Shown in pieces: positions 16,165-23,917 of a stretch of DNA of 64,000 nt. The stretch covers positions 1 to 64,000 of the forward strand of contig NZ_ALAP01000094.1 in the NCBI RefSeq assembly GCF_000280905.1. The letters are read 5' to 3'. The stretch is from Streptomyces sp. AA1529. Its GTDB lineage: Bacteria > Actinomycetota > Actinomycetes > Streptomycetales > Streptomycetaceae. Position numbers and translations under genes: made by a program. Below the pieces are notes generated by a model. It worked only from the letters and a program-made list of their open reading frames with translations, was not told the origin of the DNA and did no database searches. Position 1 is the stretch's first letter; the number at the start of each line of letters is the position of its first letter.

Positions 16165-17595
16165 GTGCCATCGATCCGGGACGCGGTCGTCGTGGGAGCC
16201 GGCCCCAACGGGCTGACGGCAGCCGTGGAACTGGCCCGGCGCGGCTTCCGGGTCGAGGTCTTCGAAGCGGGCGGCACCGTCGGCGGCGGGGCCCGTACCG
16301 AGGAGCTGACCCTGCCGGGCTTCCGGCACGACCCCTGCTCGGCCGTCCACCCGACCGGCGCCGGGTCACCCGCCTTCGGCTCGATGCCGCTGGAGCGGTA
16401 CGGGCTGGAGTGGCTGCACCCCGAACTCCCGCTGGCGCACCCGTTCCCGGACGGCACCGCCGCCGTGCTGGCCCGGTCGGTCGGCCAGACGGCGGCCTCC
16501 CTCGGCCCGCGCGACGCGGGCGCCTACCGCCGCCTGGTCGGGCCCTATCTCGGCCGGTGGAACACGCTGGCGGAGGACTTCTTCGGCTACGGCTCCGCGT
16601 TCAACGGCCGGTTCCCCGCCGACCCGCTCCAGCTCGTGCGGTTCGGACTGACCGGGCTGCAGCCGGTCACCTGGGCCAGGGCGCGCTTCCGGGACGAGAA
16701 GGCGCGGGCGCTGCTCGCGGGCATGGCCGGGCATGTCATCGCCCCCCTGAACAACCTGTTCATGACGGCACCGGCCCTGGTCTTCGCGCTCGCCGCGCAC
16801 GCGGTCGGCTGGCCGTTCCCGCGCGGCGGCTCGCAGGCGATCTCCGACGCGCTGGCCGGGTACCTGCGGGCGCTGGGCGGCACCATCCACACCGGCACCG
16901 AGGTCAAGCGCCTGGACGAGCTGCCGCCCGCCCGCGCCTACGTCTTCGACACCTCGCCGACCGCGCTCGCCCGGATCGCCGGGCTGGGCAGCGCCTACGA
17001 CTCCGTCCGCTACGGCGCCGGCGTCTTCAAGCTCGACTACGCCCTGGACGGGCCCGTGCCGTGGACCTCTCCGGACGCGGCCCGGGCCGGGACGGTGCAC
17101 ATCGGGCCGACCCTGGGGGACATCGACACCGCGCTGCGCGACGCGGTGGTGCGCGGCCGCGCCCCCGAGCGGCCGTTCCTGATCACCGCCCAGCCCAGCC
17201 TGACCGATTCCACCCGGGCCCCGGAGGGCAAGCACGTCTTCTGGGCCTACGGCCATCTGCCCAACAACTGGCAGGGGGACGCGACCGAGGCGGTGGAACG
17301 CCAGATCGAGCGCTTCGCGCCGGGGTTCCGCGACCGGGTGCTGGCCCGGGCCGCCGCGGGGCCGCCGCAGCTCGCCGCACGCAACGCCAACTACGTCGGC
17401 GGCGACATCTCCTGCGGGTCGGCCGCCGGACTGCGGCTGCTGATCCGGCCCAAGCTCAAGCGCGTCCCGTACGAGACCGCGCACCCGTCCGTCTACCTGT
17501 GCTCCTCCGCCGCCCCGCCCGGCCCCGGAGTGCACGGGATGGCGGGCCATCACGCCGCCCGGGCCGTGTGGCGCCGCCTCCGCCGGGAGCGGTGA
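16165..17595 (+). CDS. FAD-dependent amine-oxidase/phytoene-desaturase-like oxidoreductase
   Basis: This 476-residue protein opens with the dinucleotide-binding motif V-V-V-G-A-G-P-N-G-L and the G-G-x-x-x-T-E-E second motif of the carotenoid desaturase/NAD(P)-FAD oxidoreductase group. It ends with C-S-S-A-A-P-P-G-P-G-V-H-G-M-A-G, the FAD-closing element. No carotenoid genes are near, so the substrate is unknown. The GTG start has GAGGGGAG upstream. It may be co-transcribed with the inositol-phosphatase-like gene. Confidence 0.82.
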   Translation: MPSIRDAVVVGAGPNGLTAAVELARRGFRVEVFEAGGTVGGGARTEELTLPGFRHDPCSAVHPTGAGSPAFGSMPLERYGLEWLHPELPLAHPFPDGTAAVLARSVGQTAASLGPRDAGAYRRLVGPYLGRWNTLAEDFFGYGSAFNGRFPADPLQLVRFGLTGLQPVTWARARFRDEKARALLAGMAGHVIAPLNNLFMTAPALVFALAAHAVGWPFPRGGSQAISDALAGYLRALGGTIHTGTEVKRLDELPPARAYVFDTSPTALARIAGLGSAYDSVRYGAGVFKLDYALDGPVPWTSPDAARAGTVHIGPTLGDIDTALRDAVVRGRAPERPFLITAQPSLTDSTRAPEGKHVFWAYGHLPNNWQGDATEAVERQIERFAPGFRDRVLARAAAGPPQLAARNANYVGGDISCGSAAGLRLLIRPKLKRVPYETAHPSVYLCSSAAPPGPGVHGMAGHHAARAVWRRLRRER

Positions 17596-17772
17596 GGCCG
17601 GGGACCGTACGCCCTCCGGCCGCGCGGCGCGTAGGGTGCGGGTCGGCGCGTGCGCGGCGGAGGGGACGTGCCCCCGCGGCCATGGCGCCATGGTCGGGGG
17701 AGGCGTCGGACAGATAGGGTCCCCAAGGCGCGACTGCCTGTTCGAACAACAGAGAGACCCAGGGGCAGAACC

Positions 17773-18906
17773 ATGACAACGACGGCGCGAACCACATCGG
17801 CGCGCGTGCTGATCGCCGCGGACAAGTTCAAGGGATCGCTGACGGCCGTCGAGGTCGCAGAGCATCTCACGGCGGGCATCCGGAAAGCGCGCCCGGAAGT
17901 GGACGTCGAAGCTCTGCCCGTGGCCGACGGCGGCGACGGCACCGTCGCGGCGGCGGTCGCCAACGGCTTCACCCGCCACGAGGTCGAGGTGACCGGACCC
18001 CTCGGCGCCTCCGTCACGGCCGCCTTCGCGCTCCGCGAGGGCACCGCGGTCGTGGAGATGGCCGAGGCGGCCGGCCTCCAGCACCTGCCGCCCGGGGTCT
18101 TCGTGCCGCTGACGGCCACCACCTACGGCGCGGGCGAGCTGCTGCTGGCCGCCGTCGAAGCGGGCGCGACCACGATCATCTTCGGCGTCGGCGGCTCCGC
18201 GACCACCGACGGCGGTGCCGGGATGCTCGACGCGCTGGGTGCCCGGCTGCTCGACGAGGACGGCGACTCCATCCCGTGGGGCGGCGGTGGACTGCGCGAA
18301 CTCGTCTCCGCCGATCTGTCCGGTATGGACCCGCGGCTGAAGAACGTCGAGGTCGTCCTGGCCAGCGACGTCGACAACCCGCTGACGGGCCCGAAGGGCG
18401 CCGCCGCCGTCTACGGCCCGCAGAAGGGCGCCACGGACGAGGACGTGAAGCTGCTGGACGCCGCGCTCGCCCACTTCGCCGAGACCCTCGGTGAGCAGGA
18501 CGCCGCCGCCTCGCCCGGGGCCGGAGCAGCGGGCGGCATCGGGTTCGGCGCGCTCGTCGGACTGCGCGCCCGGTTCCGGCCCGGCATCGAGATCCTGATG
18601 GAGGAGCTCGGCGTCGAGGCCGCCATCGGCCGGGCCTCCCTGGTGATCACCGGGGAGGGCTCGCTGGACGAGCAGACGCTGCACGGGAAGGCACCCGCCG
18701 GTGTCGCCGCCGCGGCGCGCGACGCGGGGAAGCCGGTGGTCGCCGTCTGCGGCCGGGTCGCCATCGGGAAGAAGGAGCTGGCCGCCGCCGGAATCGAGAA
18801 GGCGTACGCGCTCACCGACCTCGAGTCCGATGTCGAGCGCTGCATCGCCGAGGCCGGGTCCCTGCTGGAGACCCTCGGCGAACGCCTCGCGGCCGACCGC
18901 CTGTAG
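17773..18906 (+). CDS. glycerate kinase (GlxK/GarK family)
   Basis: This 377-residue glycerate 2-kinase-type enzyme has the family markers A-A-D-K-F-K-G-S-L-T at the N-terminus, P-V-A-D-G-G-D-G-T near 60, G-V-G-G-S-A-T-T-D-G-G-A-G-M near 140, and T-G-E-G-S-L-D-E-Q-T in the C-terminal half. It phosphorylates D-glycerate with ATP, feeding glycolysis. The ATG at 17773 has AGGGGC upstream; the frame continues upstream but looks non-coding there. A possible -10 box TAGGGT lies at 17714-17719. The gene stands alone, followed by a 525-base gap. Confidence 0.9.
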   Translation: MTTTARTTSARVLIAADKFKGSLTAVEVAEHLTAGIRKARPEVDVEALPVADGGDGTVAAAVANGFTRHEVEVTGPLGASVTAAFALREGTAVVEMAEAAGLQHLPPGVFVPLTATTYGAGELLLAAVEAGATTIIFGVGGSATTDGGAGMLDALGARLLDEDGDSIPWGGGGLRELVSADLSGMDPRLKNVEVVLASDVDNPLTGPKGAAAVYGPQKGATDEDVKLLDAALAHFAETLGEQDAAASPGAGAAGGIGFGALVGLRARFRPGIEILMEELGVEAAIGRASLVITGEGSLDEQTLHGKAPAGVAAAARDAGKPVVAVCGRVAIGKKELAAAGIEKAYALTDLESDVERCIAEAGSLLETLGERLAADRL

Positions 18907-19197
18907 CGCGGCAGCGGAGGCCGGCGCCCGGGCGGCAGCGTCCTGGCGGGGGCCGGGGACCGCTGCCGGTGTCATCGCCGGGTGGGGCACCGGGAGCCTC
19001 GCCGACCGGTCCCCGGAGTCCTTGCCGTCTCCGGAAGGGGCTGCTGCGGCATTCCGGGTCCGCAGTCGCCCCCGGGGCGGTCGCGGGCTGCCGGGGGCTG
19101 CCGGTGCCCCGGTCGGCGCGCTCCCGCAGGGCCGCGCGGCGCCCCGGCGTGCCCGGTCCCGCCCGGGGGCCGCGCAAACGTCCCTCCCGAGGCGCTC

Positions 19198-19219
19198 CTA
19201 CGCCCTCCGGAGGGCGTAG
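19198..19219. repeat. 22-base perfect palindrome
   Basis: CTACGCCCTCC is followed directly by its reverse complement. As RNA it would fold into a nine-base stem with a CCGG loop. It lies about 290 bases after glycerate kinase, far from any start codon, so it could be a distal terminator, a processing site or a protein-binding site. Confidence 0.6.
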
Positions 19220-19346
19220 AAGGCCCGCAGACGAGTCCCCGGCCGTCCCAAGCGCTGGCAAGGGCCCCGGGTCGCCTCCGGAGCCCGAGGAGGCCCGAGA
19301 GGACACGGGAAGGCCCGGCATACGAGTGAGGGGCCCTGCACACGCG

Positions 19347-19381
19347 TGAGGGGCCCGCCACGTCTCGTGGCGGGCCCCTCA
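19347..19381 (-). terminator. strong terminator after pssA
   Basis: A 16-base perfect stem (TGAGGGGCCCGCCACG and its complement) with loop TCT lies 50 bases beyond the pssA stop. It would end the psd-pssA transcript. Confidence 0.8.
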
Positions 19382-19431
19382 TTGGCGTCGTCCCTCGGGA
19401 AGGGGCCCTGTCAGCCCCGGGCGGCGGCCGG

Positions 19432-20352
19432 TCAGCCCTGCGCGGCGGCCCGCGCTTCGCGGCGGTTGTCGCGGAAGGCGTTGACCCGGCGCGCGGTCGC
19501 GAACAGCGGAATCACCGCGCCGAGGACGACCTGGAGGGCGCAGCCGGTCTGCAGGAGCAGCTCGCCTCCGGGGGCGTCGAACGCCCAGGAGGCCAGCAGC
19601 CCCATGCTCAGCACGATCCAGCACAGCATGGCCACCGCGAGCCGGCCCCGCGGCTTGGGGTACTCGACGCGGCTGACCATCAGCCAGGCGACGCCGAGGA
19701 TGCCGAGCGCCGTCGGCACGAAGGGCAGCTCCAGCAGCACCACGGAGACGACGGTCAGGGCGCCGAACGGCCCCGGCATGCCCTGGAACATTCCGTTCCG
19801 CATGGGCACGCAGGAGAACCGCGCAAGCCGCAGCACCACCGCCAGCAGGACCACGATCGCGGCCACCATGGAGATCCGCTGGTGCGCGTCGTCGGCCACC
19901 ATGCCCCAGACGGCGACGAAGTAGGCCGGTGCCAGTCCGAAGCTGATCAGGTCGGAGAGGTTGTCCAGCTCGGCGCCCATGGCCGAGCTGCGCAGCTTGC
20001 GCGCGACCAGGCCGTCGAACAGGTCGAAGACGGCGGCCATCAGCATCAGCACCACGGCGGTGGCGGCGCTGTGCCGGGCCATGCCGCCGTCCTCGCTGCC
20101 CGTCAGATGCGGGATGAGGACGCCGGTGGTGGTGAAGTAGACCGCCATGAAGCCGCAGGTCGCGTTGCCCAGCGTGAGGGTGTCCGCGATGGACAGCCGG
20201 GTCGAGAGCGGCATCTCGTCGTCGGCGTCGTCCGCGTAGTCGTCGTCGGCGTACTCAGCGTACTCGGCGTAGTTCGGATAGCCGTCGCGGTCCGCGGAGC
20301 GCTCGGCTCCGGGGGCCCAGGCCGCCTGGGCGTCGGGATCAATCACGGTCAA
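19432..20352 (-). CDS. pssA: CDP-diacylglycerol--serine O-phosphatidyltransferase
   Basis: This protein of about 306 residues makes phosphatidylserine from CDP-diacylglycerol and serine in the cytoplasmic membrane. The CDP-alcohol phosphotransferase motif is complete: Asp113-Gly-x2-Ala-Arg, then Gly126, Asp130 and Asp134 with exact spacing. Several hydrophobic spans follow. Residues 27-46 are an acidic tyrosine-rich repeat (Y-A-E-Y-A-E-Y-A-D-D-D). Two starts are possible: TTG 20352 and GTG 20346, the latter overlapping the psd stop by eight bases; neither has a ribosome site, so translation is probably coupled to psd. The substrate passes to Psd. Confidence 0.93.
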   Translation of the reverse strand: MTVIDPDAQAAWAPGAERSADRDGYPNYAEYAEYADDDYADDADDEMPLSTRLSIADTLTLGNATCGFMAVYFTTTGVLIPHLTGSEDGGMARHSAATAVVLMLMAAVFDLFDGLVARKLRSSAMGAELDNLSDLISFGLAPAYFVAVWGMVADDAHQRISMVAAIVVLLAVVLRLARFSCVPMRNGMFQGMPGPFGALTVVSVVLLELPFVPTALGILGVAWLMVSRVEYPKPRGRLAVAMLCWIVLSMGLLASWAFDAPGGELLLQTGCALQVVLGAVIPLFATARRVNAFRDNRREARAAAQG

Positions 20353-21031
20353 GGCGAGTCACCCCCGCTGTCGTGGTCTGACCGACCTCCACGGCCGTCT
20401 CGACACCCTTGGGAAGGTAGACGTCCACGCGGGAGCCGAACCTGATCAGCCCGAGGCGCTCACCCTGCTCCACCTTGGCGCCGCTGGGCACGTACGGAAC
20501 GATCCGCCGGGCCACTGCGCCGGCGATCTGGACCATCTCGATGTCGCCCAGCTCGGTCTCGAAGTGCCAGACGACGCGCTCGTTGTTCTCGCTCTCCTTG
20601 TTGAACGCCGGAACGAAGCCGCCGGGGATGTGCTCGACGGACGTCACCGTGCCCGCGAGCGGGGCGCGGTTGACGTGGACGTTCAGCGGGCTCATGAAGA
20701 TGGCGACGCGGGTGCGGCCGTCCTGCCACGGCATGATGCTCTGCACCACGCCGTCGGCCGGGGAGATCACCCGGCCCTGGCCGATCTCCCGCTCCGGGTC
20801 CCGGAAGAACCACAGCATCCCGGCGGCGAGCGCCGTCGCGGGTACGGCGACCAGCGCGGCGCGCTTCGACCTGCGGGCGCGCGCCAGGCTGAGGGCCGCC
20901 GTCGCGACGGTCGGCGCGAGCCACGGCGAGGCGCCGCGCGCGAGGCGGACCCGGGGTCCGTGCGAGGTGCCGGATCCGGCCGACCCGGACGAGGGAGAGC
21001 CGCTGGGTGTGGTGGATGGGCTGTGGGGCAT
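20339..21031 (-). CDS. psd: phosphatidylserine decarboxylase proenzyme
   Basis: This 230-residue short-type Psd converts phosphatidylserine to phosphatidylethanolamine. The proenzyme cleaves itself at Gly199-Ser200 in R-F-G-S-R to form the pyruvoyl group. P-A-D-G-V-V near 91 and the N-V-H-V-N-R histidine region near 117-122 are the other conserved elements. A hydrophobic stretch near 58-75 should tether it to the membrane. The ATG has GAAGG six bases upstream. It is first in the psd-pssA operon and overlaps pssA. Confidence 0.93.
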   Translation of the reverse strand: MPHSPSTTPSGSPSSGSAGSGTSHGPRVRLARGASPWLAPTVATAALSLARARRSKRAALVAVPATALAAGMLWFFRDPEREIGQGRVISPADGVVQSIMPWQDGRTRVAIFMSPLNVHVNRAPLAGTVTSVEHIPGGFVPAFNKESENNERVVWHFETELGDIEMVQIAGAVARRIVPYVPSGAKVEQGERLGLIRFGSRVDVYLPKGVETAVEVGQTTTAGVTRLDRD

Positions 21032-21091
21032 GAATGACCTTCGTAGCGGAGGGAGCCGCGTAGGTGACAGGGGGACGGCGGCTTTCCCGGG

Positions 21092-21122
21092 ATGCTATCG
21101 GTTTCTGATGGCAACTGGGCAA
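21092..21122 (-). promoter_or_regulatory. candidate psd-pssA promoter
   Basis: On the minus strand TTGCCC (21117-21122) and TAGCAT (21092-21097) are separated by 19 bases, resembling a Streptomyces housekeeping promoter about 60 bases before the psd start. Confidence 0.35.
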
Positions 21123-21154
21123 GCCAGCCAGCCAGTCCGTGGCCGATGTCCCGG

Positions 21155-21193
21155 TTCGGGGTGTGATCTTGAAAGTCAAGAAAACACCCCGAA
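21155..21193 (-). terminator. terminator of the ethylmalonyl-CoA operon
   Basis: A ten-base stem TTCGGGGTGT/ACACCCCGAA encloses a second five-base stem CTTGA/TCAAG. The structure begins eight bases after the last stop codon of the operon and includes a T-rich stretch on the transcribed side, which is unusual for this GC content. Confidence 0.75.
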
Positions 21194-21201
21194 AAGGACA
21201 T

Positions 21202-22416
21202 TCAGCCCTGGCTGCGATACTCCTCCAGGAGCCGTCGACCCACGATCATTTTCTGGATCTCCGCGGTTCCTTCGCCGATCAGGAGCATCGGCGCCTCCCG
21301 GTAGAGTCGCTCGATCTCGTATTCCTTGCTGAAACCGTACCCGCCGTGGATGCGGAAGGCGTCCTCCACGACCTCCTTGCAGTACTCGGAGGCGAGATAT
21401 TTCGCCATTCCCGCTTCCAGGTCGTTGCGTTGGCCGGAGTCCTTCTTGCGCGCGGCACCCACCATCAGGGCGTGCGCCGCCTCGACCTTCGTGGCCATGT
21501 CGGCCAGTTTGAACTGAATGGCCTGATGCCCGGCGATGGGCTTCCCAAACGTGTGGCGCTGCTGTGCGTAGTCGATACCGAGCTCGAAAGCACGCTGTGC
21601 GACTCCGCAGCCACGCGCCGCGACATTCACCCGGCCGACTTCCACCCCGTCCATCATCTGGTAGAAGCCGCGCCCGGTGGTGCCGCCGAGCACCCGGTCG
21701 GCCGGAACGCGCAGGTCGTCCATGATCAGCTCGGTGGTGTCGACGCCCTTGTAGCCCATTTTGTCGATCTTGCCGGGGACGGTGAGCCCGGGCTTGACCT
21801 GGCCGAAACCGGGCTCCTTCTCCACCAGGAACGTCGTCATCGACTTGTGTGGAGCGGTTCCCTCCGGATGGCCCTCGTCCGTCCGGCACAGCACCGCCAC
21901 CAGGGTGGCGGAGCCCCCGTTGGTCAGCCACATCTTCTGGCCGTTCAGCAGGAAGTCCCCGGAACCGTCCGCTGCGGGCGACCCCTTCGAGGTGATGGCC
22001 GAGACATCCGAGCCCAGCCCCGGCTCCGACATCGAGAAGGCGCCGCGGATCTCACCGGTGGCCATCCTCGGCAGGAAGTGGTCCTTCTGCTCCTGCGTCC
22101 CGTGCTGCTTGAGCATGTAGGCCACGATGAAGTGCGTGTTGATGATGCCCGACACGCTCATCCAGCCGCGGGCGATCTCCTCGACGCACAGCGCGTAGGT
22201 GAGCAGCGACTCACCCAGCCCGCCGTACTCCTCGGGGATCATCAGACCGAAGATCCCCAGCTCCTTGAGCCCCTCCACGATCTCGGTGGGGTACTCGTCC
22301 TTGTGCTCCAGCTCCGTGGCGACGGGCAGGATCTCCTTGTCGACGAAGCTGCGCACCGTCGAGAGGATCTCCCGCTGTATCTCCGTCAGACCCTCGGTCT
22401 GCGCCAGCCGGCCCAT
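21202..22416 (-). CDS. acyl-CoA dehydrogenase, probable (2S)-methylsuccinyl-CoA dehydrogenase
   Basis: This 404-residue FAD enzyme has the acyl-CoA dehydrogenase signatures A-F-S-M-S-E-P-G-L-G-S-D and M-W-L-T-N-G in the middle domain, and I-H-G-G-Y-G-F and I-G-E-G-T-A-E-I-Q in the C-terminal domain. The catalytic base is probably the Glu of that last motif. As the last gene of an operon with ccr, meaA, a lyase and a MaoC hydratase, it should oxidise methylsuccinyl-CoA to mesaconyl-CoA. Proteobacterial Mcd carries an extra N-terminal region of roughly 150 residues that is absent here, so the assignment rests on context. One base separates it from the hydratase stop. Confidence 0.87.
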   Translation of the reverse strand: MGRLAQTEGLTEIQREILSTVRSFVDKEILPVATELEHKDEYPTEIVEGLKELGIFGLMIPEEYGGLGESLLTYALCVEEIARGWMSVSGIINTHFIVAYMLKQHGTQEQKDHFLPRMATGEIRGAFSMSEPGLGSDVSAITSKGSPAADGSGDFLLNGQKMWLTNGGSATLVAVLCRTDEGHPEGTAPHKSMTTFLVEKEPGFGQVKPGLTVPGKIDKMGYKGVDTTELIMDDLRVPADRVLGGTTGRGFYQMMDGVEVGRVNVAARGCGVAQRAFELGIDYAQQRHTFGKPIAGHQAIQFKLADMATKVEAAHALMVGAARKKDSGQRNDLEAGMAKYLASEYCKEVVEDAFRIHGGYGFSKEYEIERLYREAPMLLIGEGTAEIQKMIVGRRLLEEYRSQG

Positions 22417-22417
22417 C

Positions 22418-22942
22418 TCACCTACCGCCCTTCGGCGCCGGCTCCCGCAGCTCGGGGCGGCCCGGCTGCTCCCCGCCGCGCTCGTTGACGTACGTCTCGG
22501 TGGGCACCATCACCTTGCGCCGGAAGACGCAGACCAGGGTGCCGTCCTGCTTGTAGCCCTTGGTCTCGACGTGCACGATCCCGCGGTCGTGCTTCGACCT
22601 GGACGGCGTCTTGTCCAGCACCGTCGTCTCGCCGTAGACCGTGTCGCCGTGGAAGGTCGGAGCCACGTGCCTGAGCGACTCGATCTCCAGGTTGGCGATG
22701 GCCTTCCCCGACACGTCCGGTACCGACATCCCCAGCAGCAGCGAGTAGATGTAGTTGCCCACCACCACGTTCCGGCCGAAGTCGGTGGTCGACTCGGCGT
22801 AGTGGCTGTCCAGGTGCAGCGGATGGTGGTTCATGGTCAGCAGGCAGAACATGTGGTCGTCGTACTCGGTGACCGTCTTGCCCGGCCAGTGCTTGTAGAC
22901 GTCGCCGACCGTGAATTCCTCGTAGGTACGTCCGAACTGCAT
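22418..22942 (-). CDS. MaoC-family hydratase, probable mesaconyl-CoA hydratase
   Basis: This 174-residue hot-dog-fold protein has the MaoC/R-hydratase motif in which an Asp and a His act on water: M-N-H-H-P-L-H-L-D near 37-45, followed by F-G-R-N-V-V-V-G-N. In the ethylmalonyl-CoA pathway it would convert mesaconyl-CoA to beta-methylmalyl-CoA. Proteobacterial Mch is about twice as long with two hot-dog domains; this is a single-domain form. It starts three bases after the lyase stop and ends one base before the dehydrogenase, in the middle of the operon. Confidence 0.87.
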   Translation of the reverse strand: MQFGRTYEEFTVGDVYKHWPGKTVTEYDDHMFCLLTMNHHPLHLDSHYAESTTDFGRNVVVGNYIYSLLLGMSVPDVSGKAIANLEIESLRHVAPTFHGDTVYGETTVLDKTPSRSKHDRGIVHVETKGYKQDGTLVCVFRRKVMVPTETYVNERGGEQPGRPELREPAPKGGR

Positions 22943-22945
22943 GGC

Positions 22946-23917
22946 TCAGCCCTCCGGAGGGGTGAAGGAAGTAGTGCGCCGCATGCCCGCCGCGCGGCCC
23001 TTGCCGGAGACGACCAGCGCCATCTTGCGGCTGGCCTCGTCGATCATCTCGTCGCCGAGCATCGCCGAACCCTTCTTGCCGCCGGCCTCGGAGGTGCAGT
23101 ACTCGTACGCGTCCAGGATCATCTCCGCGTGGTCGTAGTCCTCCTGGGAGGGCGAGAAGATCTCGTTGGACGCCTCGACCTGGCCCGGGTGCAGCACCCA
23201 CTTGCCGTCGAAGCCGAGCGCCGCGGCCCGCCGGGCCACCTCCCGGTAGCCGTCCACGTCGCGGATCTGCAGATAGGGCCCGTCGATCGCCTGGAGGTCG
23301 TGGGTGCGGGCCGCCATCAGGATCCGCATCAGGATGTAGTGATAGGCGTCGGCCGGGTAGCCGGGCGGCTGCTCGCCCACGACCAGCGACTTCATGTTGA
23401 TGGACGCCATGAAGTCGGCCGGCCCGAAGACGATGGTCTCCATCCGCGGCGAGGCCGCGGCGATCTCGTCGACGTTCACCAGGCCCTTGGCGTTCTCGAT
23501 CTGCGCCTCGATGCCGATCCGGCCGACCTCCAGGCCGACCGTCTTCTCGATCTGCGTCAGCAGCATGTCCAGCGCCTGCACCTGCGCCGCGTCCTGCACC
23601 TTGGGCAGCATCACGCAGTCCAGGTTGGCGCCGGCGCCCTCCACGACGGTCACCACGTCGCGGTAGGTCCACTCCGTGGTCCAGTCGTTGACCCGCACGA
23701 CGCGGGTCTTGCCGCTCCAGTCGCCCTCGTTGAGGAACTTCACGATGGTGTGCCGGGCCTCCGGCTTGGCCAGCGGGGCGCAGGCGTCCTCCAGATCCAG
23801 GAAGACCTGGTCGGCGGGGAGGCCCTGGGCCTTCTCCAGGAACCGCGGGTTGCTGCCCGGCACCGCCAGGCAGGAACGGCGCGGGCGGAGCGCTCGCTGC
23901 CGGTTGTCGCTGTTCAC
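22946..23917 (-). CDS. HpcH/HpaI (CitE-like) lyase, probable malyl-CoA/beta-methylmalyl-CoA lyase
   Basis: This 323-residue TIM-barrel lyase has the CitE features: R-S-C-L-A-V-P-G-S-N for CoA, F-L-D-L-E-D-A, the E-A-Q-I-E-N-A-K-G metal-binding Glu, and F-G-P-A-D-F with the second metal Asp. It would cleave beta-methylmalyl-CoA to glyoxylate and propionyl-CoA, and perhaps malyl-CoA. The GTG start overlaps the meaA stop by four bases (GTGA) and has GGAGG eight bases upstream. Confidence 0.88.
   Translation of the reverse strand: MNSDNRQRALRPRRSCLAVPGSNPRFLEKAQGLPADQVFLDLEDACAPLAKPEARHTIVKFLNEGDWSGKTRVVRVNDWTTEWTYRDVVTVVEGAGANLDCVMLPKVQDAAQVQALDMLLTQIEKTVGLEVGRIGIEAQIENAKGLVNVDEIAAASPRMETIVFGPADFMASINMKSLVVGEQPPGYPADAYHYILMRILMAARTHDLQAIDGPYLQIRDVDGYREVARRAAALGFDGKWVLHPGQVEASNEIFSPSQEDYDHAEMILDAYEYCTSEAGGKKGSAMLGDEMIDEASRKMALVVSGKGRAAGMRRTTSFTPPEG

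Larger units (their letters stand above)
18907..19431. other. 525-base gap with palindromes and no convincing gene
   Basis: No frame in either strand has the residue pattern of a real protein. The stretch holds a 22-base palindrome at 19198-19219, several copies of a GAGGGGCC-containing element near 19325-19380, and a strong terminator for pssA at its right end. No promoter is recognisable. Confidence 0.6.

Noticed and set aside
18969..19382. Open frames on both strands in the gap before pssA
   Set aside because: They arise from GC-rich repeated elements; neither has a ribosome site or protein-like composition.
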